This document shows positions 56,083-64,000 of a stretch of 64,000 bases of DNA, piece by piece; positions within the stretch are counted from its first letter, which is position 1, and every line of letters starts with the position of its first letter. The stretch spans positions 1 through 64,000 of the forward strand of contig JBHEQS010000004.1 in the NCBI GenBank assembly GCA_046530765.1, given 5' to 3'. The notes below the pieces were generated by a model, which saw only the letters and a list, made by a program, of their open reading frames with translations, did not search any database and was not told the DNA's origin. The position numbers and the translations under genes are program-made. The stretch comes from Arsenophonus sp046530765. GTDB taxonomy: Bacteria > Pseudomonadota > Gammaproteobacteria > Enterobacterales > Enterobacteriaceae.

Positions 56083-56158
56083 GGGGCTATAGCTCAGCAG
56101 GGAGAGCGCCTGCTTTGCACGCAGGAGGTCAGCGGTTCGATTCCGCTTAGCTCCACCA
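56083..56158 (+). tRNA. alaV: tRNA-Ala (TGC anticodon)
   Basis: A 76-nt cloverleaf with encoded CCA, nearly identical to E. coli tRNA-Ala(UGC). The acceptor stem GGGGCTA pairs with TAGCTCC (one G-T pair). The anticodon loop TTTGCAC sits on the stem CCTGC/GCAGG, and the T arm AGCGG-TTCGATT-CCGCT is perfect. The D arm differs by one base from E. coli. Seven T follow the CCA, which would serve as a terminator. In E. coli this tRNA lies inside the rRNA operon; here no 16S or 23S gene flanks it. It is the only RNA gene I can support in the window. Confidence 0.98.
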
Positions 56159-57878
56159 TTTTTTTAAATTAAGAATTTTTCAAAGAAAATAAATAAAATA
56201 TGCATTACTTTTGCATTGAAAATATAAATATATGACACTAACAAAAAAATAATTTTATAAGATATTTCTATAAATTATGTTATATAATCTAAATTGATTT
56301 CTAATTTTTATATTAACTCAGATAAAGTTATACAGTGAATGTAAAGAAAAGAAAGTAAAAAAAATACAATACTTTATAATTTATATTCAGTTAATATTTA
56401 AATGCGACACTTTATATTTAATTTTCTAATATAACTTTACTTATATAAAATAATTATTACTACATGTCATCACAAATATTTATATATTAATATTACGATT
56501 TACTATAAAATTTTAAAAAAAATAACTCTTCGAGATAGTTGTAAAGAAGAGTGTAATTTATGAGTATAGACTTCTAGTTAAAATATAAAAATAGTTGGCA
56601 ATGAGATAACTTTTATCTTAGTTGTTAATTTCATTAATATCATTAATACTTAAATAATTTATTATTTAAGTATTAAAATATGCTTGTGATGGAATCATTG
56701 AAATATTTATATAAAAAATAAGAGGTAAAAAAAATAAAAAAACATTGTTTAGATATCTTTATAAAAAGCTAAAATTGAATGTTAACTAGCTAATTTATTT
56801 ATTATAAATAATCAATTACACGTAAATATCTCAGATTAAGAATTATATTCTAAAATTAAGTTTCAATCAGTAATTTTAATAAATTTTGTAAATTGCATAA
56901 ATCTAATAAAGTATATAACCATAATTAGTAAATGTATTAAATTATGTCTGACTATCAATAAATTTAAAATTTTATATGATAAAATCATTAATCTATTGCT
57001 AGTTAAATAAGTAACATTTTATAATCAGTCTAAAATATGTATAAAAACACTGCTTGTTGATTATCAAGTTACTATCAATGTATAATCAGAAATAATATTA
57101 ATTTACTCAATATTAAAAGATAAATTTATAACATATAAATATATTTATGACTATGTTCATGCTTATGTTATATATGATATATAAATATATCATATATTGC
57201 TTTATTATATAACTTTGCTGCGATGGTCTAGAAGAAAGCTTTTAATCATATGTTATTTTTTTTGTATTTTATAAATGTACATGAATCTTAATTCCCAGTT
57301 ATATAAGATTGAATTTCAAAATCACTATGATAACATTCATATTATCATAAACTTGAAATTAATTTTGTACCTTTATTGCTAATAAAGTAATATACTATTA
57401 TTAATTAATATATTATAATGATATTAGTTTTATTAATAAATTTAATATTTATTAGAAGTTGAATTTGAGAAATACATTATTTGTAATAAGTATTGTATTA
57501 ACACTTCATACACATAGTCTTAAATTATTAGCGATAATGATATACTTTTACATTATTTATATTTAAATAATGTAAATTTATTACATTAAGCATAATATAT
57601 TAAGAGTATATTGAAAAATGATATCGATTCAATTTTTTAAATTTAAATATATTTTTATATAAATATTAACTAAAATTTTAGCAAATATATTTAGATTTAT
57701 TTAATCCTATGTTAAATATTTCTATAAATGTCTAATTTTAAAGTAATTTTTTATTAGATATAAATAAAACTAATTTCTTCTGTTAGTATTTTATTTTTTT
57801 TATTTATATGAAAAAGTTTATTTGAAACATCTCGTATATAAATTAAATCTATTATTTAAATAATACTTAAATATAAAG

Positions 57879-57922
57879 TATTATTATATACATCAGTATT
57901 TATACTGATGTATATAATAATA
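57879..57922. repeat. Perfect 21-bp inverted repeat, 2-nt spacer
   Basis: Arms 57879-57899 and 57902-57922 are exact reverse complements around TT and include a CATCAGTAT core, which gives G-C pairs rare in this DNA. It is about 750 nt upstream of the FTR1 permease gene. Confidence 0.75.
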
Positions 57923-58383
57923 TTGTTCACTATTTTACTACATAGAAAAATTATATTTATTTAAAAATTAATATACACGTAGATAAATAGATCTCAAAAT
58001 AATATTTATAAAATCTATTTATTTTTTGTTTCATTGTTAAATATTTTTATTAAAGTTAACATTAAACGAATATTACAATATTATTCTTATTTTATAAAGT
58101 TTGCAATATTTATCTTTTATATGACACAAGTATCAAATTATATTGCCATAAAAAACTATTTTATCTATAAATACATCAACTTTCTTATAATAAGAATTCC
58201 TATTTTATTTATATATATACAAACTGGTGTTATCTGTATAATTTAATTTTTTAATTTAGTTCTATTTTAAATTAATGTATATATGTCGTAAAGATAGTTA
58301 TTAATATAAAAATAGGAGCGTAATATATTATTTTATTAGTAATAGTTATTTTATTGGTGCTACAAATATATATTAATGCAAAC

Positions 58384-58425
58384 TTATTTTATTTTTAATT
58401 TACTATTAAATTAAAAATAAAATAA
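58384..58425. repeat. Perfect 19-bp inverted repeat, 4-nt loop
   Basis: Arms 58384-58402 and 58407-58425 are exact reverse complements around CTAT, all A-T pairs. It is about 245 nt before the FTR1 permease start and could be a terminator relic or a regulatory structure. Confidence 0.6.
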
Positions 58426-58669
58426 ATTATTCAACCTTTATTATATAAAAAATGCAATCAAGAAAAATTATTTAAATTAAAATTATAAGTATGATAACTG
58501 AATAATATAAATTTAAAAGTATTTGATTAATAAAAATAAAATTTTGGATATAACTGCAGCTTACTTTTAATTATTGCTTTGATTAATAATTTTATTTATA
58601 CATTATTTAATTATTTTTATATATCTTATTTTAAAATAAAATATAATTGCTATGAAATAGGATGCATAT

Positions 58670-59503
58670 ATGGGTCAAGTTCTATTTGTTGTTTGGCGCG
58701 AAAGCTTCGAAGCGCTATTAGTTATAGGCATCATTTATGGTTGGATCAAACAACATCCAGATGCACGAAACGGAATTAAATTTCTAAAAATAGGCGTTTA
58801 TTTAGGTATAGCCGTTTCTATTTTATTAGCATTGTTAATATATGGAACATTCAATGTTATTAATGATATTAGTAAATCGCTATTTATAATTTTAATGGAG
58901 GTTGTTGCATGCATTTTAATAGTTCAAATGGTTTGTTGGATGAGAAAGCACTCCAATTCAATAAAAGATCAAATCGAATTTAGAATTAAAGGAAATATAG
59001 TTAGAAATAATTGGTGGCGTGTTACATTACTTATCACAATTGCTATTGCTCGAGAAGGCAGCGAAATTGTAGTTTTTCTATCTAGTTTCATTATGTCACT
59101 CACATCAATTAGTGCATCTATTTTTTTTATTGAGGTTGTGGTTGGTATACTAATAGCAAGCTTGACTTTATATGTTTTTTTATTAACTAACAATTTTATA
59201 TCTTTGCGTGTTTTCTTTAAAGTAACTAGTATTATTTTACTATTTTTTGCGCTGTCACTATTACTTAATAGTGTTGAAGAGATTTCTAATTTATTAATTG
59301 AGCTGGATTATCCTATACCTGAATTTTTAATTCACCAAGCATGGAATACAGGTACATTCTTCGAAGACTATAGTCAGATAGATAATTTTATTTCATCATT
59401 TTTTGCATATCGTTCTCAGCCAATTTGGTTAAGTGTAATTGCTTTTATTTTTTATTGGATTGTTGTAGTTATGTTATTTTTATGGAGCAAAAAACATGCA
59501 TAG
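58670..59503 (+). CDS. FTR1-family iron permease
   Basis: A 277-aa inner-membrane protein with about seven hydrophobic segments. The two iron-binding R-E-x-x-E motifs of the oxidase-dependent iron transporter family are present: RESFE at residues 10-14 in the first membrane helix and REGSE at 128-132 in a later one. The start MGQVLFVVWRESFEALL is typical of FTR1 permeases paired with an EfeO/EfeM-like partner. AGGA lies 7 nt before the ATG. The next gene overlaps its stop by 8 nt, so the two are translated together. It is an EfeU-type protein, but the motif spelling differs from REGLE in E. coli EfeU, so I give no symbol. It probably supplies iron, linked to sodA and metal enzymes. Confidence 0.85.
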   Translation: MGQVLFVVWRESFEALLVIGIIYGWIKQHPDARNGIKFLKIGVYLGIAVSILLALLIYGTFNVINDISKSLFIILMEVVACILIVQMVCWMRKHSNSIKDQIEFRIKGNIVRNNWWRVTLLITIAIAREGSEIVVFLSSFIMSLTSISASIFFIEVVVGILIASLTLYVFLLTNNFISLRVFFKVTSIILLFFALSLLLNSVEEISNLLIELDYPIPEFLIHQAWNTGTFFEDYSQIDNFISSFFAYRSQPIWLSVIAFIFYWIVVVMLFLWSKKHA

Positions 59504-60395
59504 TTTTGCTAAAAAAATTTTAATTTTTCTTTCTGGTCTAACATTATTTATTAGCATTATAAGATTAATATTTATAAAAGAACCACACTATAATGTGCAA
59601 ATAATTGATAAAAATATTATTGCCAAGGGAAATATCCAGACCGATGAAAAATACTGCAAATCTATTAAATCTTATTTAAATTTTGTTATAATGGAATCTA
59701 ATAGTATGATTTTGAAATTAGATATTTTAGAAAAAAAACTAAAATCTGGCGATCTTAAGAAAGCTCAAAAAAACTATATTCAAGCTCATCATCATTACGA
59801 GGCGATACGTCCAATTATTATTTTGTTTCGTAACATTGATAGAATTATTAATGTACGTTCAGATTATTTTCTTAATGGAGTAATTGACTATAGATTTAAA
59901 GGATTTCATTTAATTGAATATCAATTATTTATTCGCAAAAATATTAAAGAAGCATTAAATGCAACAAATCAATTATTAATTAATTTACGCGACCTTAAAA
60001 AACGTATATCTATAGAGAATCTTGATATTATTGATCTTATTCAAGCTTCTTCAGATTTTATTGAAATGATACTTAAAACAAAATTAATAGGTAAAGAGAA
60101 CATTTATAGCCTTTCTGATTTAAATGATATTGCTGCTAATTTGCGAGGATCTAAAGAAGCTGTAATGGTTCTTTCTCCATTTATTGAAAAAAAAATATTA
60201 TTTCCAATTTTGCAGAACTATAAAAAGAGTAACGATATTCTTTCTCGTTATAAATTACCTGGTGGTGAATACAAGTCACACAATCAATTAAGTACTAAAG
60301 ATAAAATGGCTTTTTATTCTATTCTATCACAACAAGCAGAATTTCTTTCTGTATTAAGAAGTCAATTAGATGTTAATCTATATCACAAATATTAA
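59496..60395 (+). CDS. EfeO/EfeM-like periplasmic iron-uptake protein (M75 domain)
   Basis: A 299-aa protein with an N-terminal signal or anchor segment (about residues 7-26), followed almost directly by an imelysin/M75-type helical domain. The HxxE metal motif is HHYE (residues 99-102) in QAHHHYEAIRP. GFHLIEYQLF, a match to GFHRLEKALF of E. coli EfeO, and the C-terminal YKLPGGEYKSHNQLSTKDK also fit. The roughly 120-residue cupredoxin domain of E. coli EfeO is absent, so architecture is closer to EfeM. The ATG lies inside the permease stop region, with GGAG 8 nt upstream. It probably binds iron in the periplasm and delivers it to the permease. No efeB-type peroxidase follows. Confidence 0.85.
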   Translation: MHSFAKKILIFLSGLTLFISIIRLIFIKEPHYNVQIIDKNIIAKGNIQTDEKYCKSIKSYLNFVIMESNSMILKLDILEKKLKSGDLKKAQKNYIQAHHHYEAIRPIIILFRNIDRIINVRSDYFLNGVIDYRFKGFHLIEYQLFIRKNIKEALNATNQLLINLRDLKKRISIENLDIIDLIQASSDFIEMILKTKLIGKENIYSLSDLNDIAANLRGSKEAVMVLSPFIEKKILFPILQNYKKSNDILSRYKLPGGEYKSHNQLSTKDKMAFYSILSQQAEFLSVLRSQLDVNLYHKY

Positions 60396-63300
60396 TAGTA
60401 TTAATTTCAGATGAATCTGATAGCAAATATATTATTTTAATAATTTTTTAAAAAAAAATATGTTAATATTATTAATATTTTGTAGAATTATTTTTATTCA
60501 TAAATGTTTTTATGAAATTAAAAAAAACTTTTAAATTTATTTATTAAAATATATTCTCAAGTTGGAATAGATTTCATTAATACTTAAAAGTATTTTAGTT
60601 TTAGACTAGTGTCTTTATCGACATATCAATTTGTTTACTATAAGATAGTATCTTATTTTATATATAATATTGTTCATATAAATAATATTTACATAATATT
60701 TTCTTAATAATTATAAGTTATTGTAGAAAATTTCATGTAAAAATATTATTTTAATTATACTACAATATGAGATATTTAATTAGATTTCCTGTAATGTTAT
60801 TCATTTTTATGAAAAATCTTCAAGAATTAAAGAAATCACTAATACTTTTATATAAATTCTTCTCTAATATACATGCAAATATGTAAATATTTTTACTTAT
60901 AGTATTAAATTGAGCTTATAATTATTTTAATAGTGTTAAAAACCTTTTAACGAAACAATTAGTAATATTAGTGATGATGAGATAAAAGGCATATCATTAC
61001 TTCTAGTAAATTATTCAGAAAAATTACTAATTGTAATTTTTTTATTTATATACCAATTAAACAATTATAATAATCATTTCAAAAAAAATAATAGTATTTA
61101 TGTGTTATCTCAGTTTTTATAAAAGTTAAGTTATTTTACATTATATTTAAAATATAGAAATTAACTTAAATTTATATTATTTATTAAATTAATAATTTTA
61201 TTAGTTAATATTTTGTAATTAATTTTATAAACTAATTTGGTTAAACTTATCACAATAAATTTAAAAAAAAATACATATACTTTTATTGAAAAATTAATTT
61301 GATTAAAATTTATCATAAATTGTAATATAATATTTTGCACTAACATAAATTTAATTTCAAATTTATTTGTCATATATTTATTTTCAATTTATTAAAATTA
61401 TATTTCTTAATTAAAATGTTATGGAACTATGTATAATAAATTTAAGACTTAATAATAATTTTTTTTGAAAAAAATTATTAGTATAAAATTTTATAAAGTA
61501 AATGCTTGATAATAGTCGACAATAAGTTATCTTAAAATTTTATGATTTAGTTAATAAAAAAAATCTTTTTATATATAAAATATAATATAAAATATAATAT
61601 AAAATAAGTAAAATAATATGATTAGATATATAATCTATTTGCCATAACATAACCACAAATATTTATTAAAAATTTATATATCCATAAAATATATAAACTG
61701 AAATGACATATATTAGTAATAACGACAACAATGCAAACAATGATTCATCAAAGAATAAATATTTTATAAAAATAAAGAAATCATCTCTACATCGGAGATG
61801 TCTAAATAATTAGTATTTAATTTATAGTTTATTAAAAACTATTTATTATATGAAACATATAATTACCAACTATTGTTATATCAGTAATAAAAGTTATCTT
61901 TATTTAGAAAAAAATATATATTCATAGTTTAGAATATATGAAAATTTATTTCTGATATGTTTGTAAGTCGATATTCAAATATAGCTTTAGTCAATTTTTA
62001 CACTTGGTTTGTTAGCTATATTATTCTAATTTTAATTATCTGATAAAGTAGATAATATCGAATCGTAAATTTTATCATGTAGTTAATAAATAGTAGGCTA
62101 AATTATTTCAATGTTAATAATAATGGATAATTTTTATCTTGTAATTAAAAATCTAGATTGGTTTAATGTTGAAACTTATTTAGTACAGTTGTATAAAATT
62201 AATTGTTCGTTATTTGTTTAATAATTAAAAATACATACAATTTAGATGCAATGTAATTCTGCAAAGTTACATTATTTTTTTGTATAAATTAATATTATAT
62301 GTGATAATTAAGTAATTTAGTACTAATTTAAAATAAAAATTTTTTTTAGTATAGTTTGATACATTAAATAAAGGTATTAAATTAAATTTTTATTAGATTA
62401 AATAAATATTGGCATAGAGACGATATTATCGTTACATTATCTAATAATAAATACTATTATTATAATATAATATAAAAGTGTCGATGTATTATTTTTATTA
62501 AAAGTGTAATATTATGATTATATCATATATGTTTTAGTTAATTTAAAAATTTAAACATTTTTGCCAAGTTGGTATAATTTTAGATAAATTAAATTAATAC
62601 AATAAAATAAAATATGAATATAATTATTTACTTTATTTTATTACTATCACTAATAAATATATTTCTTTATTATTTTTATTACTAATAGTTTTACTAGATA
62701 AATTAATTATTGTTATTTATTAACTCATAGTATGAATTTTTTTTAAAAATATATTATAAAATAATAAATTTATAAAAAAATTAGCGTTATGCATAATTTT
62801 TCTATTAATGAAAGTATTAAAATAGGTATTTTATTTACATGAAAACTATTTTAGCAAAATTTAATATTAGTGAGTCAGTCATACTTTCATGATATTTTAT
62901 ATTGTAAGCAAAATAAAAATAACGATAGTAAATAACAAAAAAAAAGTAATAGATATATTTACGAAAATAAGAGAAAACTAATATATTAAATCTATAATAT
63001 ATTTATGAATCTATACTGTAGTCTGTAATAATGTATAATATATAAATAACAAAGTTTTAAATAACAATACGTATATATTAATTTTATAATTAATCAATAT
63101 ATTATTGATACTATATGTGCTGATATATAGCAGAACTGAGATGATAAATTTATTCATGTTTTTAGTATAACAAAATATTTTATTTAGTAACTATGATATC
63201 AATACAATAGTATCAAAATTATAAATTAACTTAATCCAATTACTTACATCACTGTTAGTATAAATTTTTTTTAAATTAAATAATATATCTATTTAATGCA

Positions 63301-64000
63301 ATCAATCATAATTTATGATATATAAATATAAACTATAAAATATTAATATAATTGTATTAATCTATTTTATTTTAATTGCTGTTAATGAATGATCAATTAT
63401 TAATTGATCAGAAATGAAATAATAGTAATACTAAATAAAATATTAATAAAATTTATATATACAGATAGTTATCAACTAATATAATTATATTATTTTAAAT
63501 AAAAATATAAAGAATAACCATAATTACATAGTAAAGTTGAAGTGCTATTTTTCTTAAAAAATTATAGATTTTATTAAATAACAGAATTTTAATAAATTAA
63601 TTAAAAGATAATCAGAATATTCTTATAATATATAAGAAAGATTAACATTTTTAAATTTCTGGCAAAATAACATGATCAATAGATTAATATAAATAGAAAT
63701 ATTAAAGAATAATTTGTTATAATTACACCAATTAATCAACTAACATTTGATTATAACATAAGTCATATTAGATGCATAAAAGAATGTTATCACATTTCTA
63801 TCTTATAAATTATAAGTGCTGATATTACTAGTATATTTAGTATATTTAGTATATTTAGTATATTTAGTATATTTAGTATATTTAGTATATTTAGTATATT
63901 TAGTATATTTATATTATAAATAATAAAATAAAAAACATTTATAAATACATATAATAATATTATAAATATCATTCATATTAACTTTCATGTTATGAAACTA
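60396..64000. other. 3.6-kb stretch without a recognisable gene
   Basis: No frame with family similarity and no RNA gene was found. Low-complexity frames at 61161-61373 and 63790-63972 (minus) are artefacts of A/T richness and of the 9-bp tandem repeat. A 12-bp imperfect tandem lies at 61576-61605. Confidence 0.6.
63832..63911. repeat. 9-bp tandem repeat, eight exact copies plus a partial
   Basis: The unit is TATATTTAG, exact from 63832 to 63903, with a partial ninth copy. Because 9 is a multiple of 3, the minus strand reads as repeated Ile-Leu-Asn, producing a spurious open frame. It is in gene-free DNA and probably a slippage product. Confidence 0.95.

Larger units (their letters stand above)
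56159..58669. other. 2.5-kb stretch without a recognisable gene
   Basis: In the ancestral rrn operon 23S rRNA would begin just after tRNA-Ala. No 23S segment was recognised. Two strong inverted repeats (57879-57922 and 58384-58425) lie in the second half, upstream of the iron-uptake genes. A short A/T-rich open frame at 58034-58246 is low-complexity and not credible as a gene. Confidence 0.55.

Noticed and set aside
58034..58246. 70-residue open frame upstream of the iron permease
   Set aside because: It is made of Ile, Phe, Tyr, Lys and Asn as expected from random A/T-rich DNA, has no ribosome binding site and resembles nothing known.
63790..63972. 60-residue minus-strand frame with Ile-Leu-Asn repeats
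   Set aside because: It is produced by the 9-bp tandem repeat, whose length keeps the reading frame open. It is not a credible protein.

Overview
The window comes from an Enterobacterales (gammaproteobacterial) chromosome in an advanced state of erosion, most likely an insect endosymbiont. Every recognisable protein is close to its E. coli counterpart and the genes lie in E. coli-like order. The DNA between genes is extremely AT-rich, visibly more so than the genes. By my count about 22 kb of 64 kb (about 34%) is intact coding sequence: 20 protein genes and one tRNA. No species name is supported by the sequence alone.

Layout. (1) 2.1-11.3 kb, + strand: nudE, aroK, aroB, rpe, trpS. This is the E. 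coli nudE-mrcA-...-aroK-aroB-damX-dam-rpe-gph-trpS region with mrcA, damX, dam and gph decayed in place. (2) 11.4-12.0 kb: sodA, convergent with trpS, followed by 3.3 kb with nothing recognisable. (3) 15.3-38.0 kb, - strand: tsf, pyrH, [frr, dxr, uppS, cdsA decayed], rseP, bamA, [lpxD, fabZ decayed], lpxA, [lpxB, rnhB decayed], dnaE, accA, tilS. (4) 39.2-48.8 kb, + strand: map, [glnD decayed], dapD; a degraded rpsB may lie between tsf and map. (5) 50.5-56.2 kb: proS (-), gmhB (+) and a lone tRNA-Ala where E. coli has the rrnH operon. (6) 58.7-60.4 kb: an overlapping FTR1 iron permease / EfeO-like pair.

What the surviving genes do: chorismate synthesis (aroK, aroB), pentose phosphates (rpe), tRNA charging and modification (trpS, proS, tilS), translation (tsf, map), replication (dnaE), fatty-acid initiation (accA), UMP phosphorylation (pyrH), lysine/meso-DAP synthesis (dapD), outer-membrane biogenesis (bamA, rseP, lpxA, gmhB), oxidative defence (sodA) and iron uptake.

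The main result of reading the gaps is that many are not random filler. Translating them by eye in the orientation expected from E. coli synteny gives stop-ridden but collinear remnants. The clearest are fabZ and lpxD; lpxB, rnhB, glnD, dxr, uppS, damX and mrcA follow; frr, cdsA, dam, gph and rpsB are weaker. These calls rest on remembered E. coli proteins and need a profile search. The striking point is that normally indispensable genes (frr, cdsA, uppS, possibly rpsB) appear to have decayed beside intact neighbours. I found no convincing novel defence, mobile or biosynthetic system.
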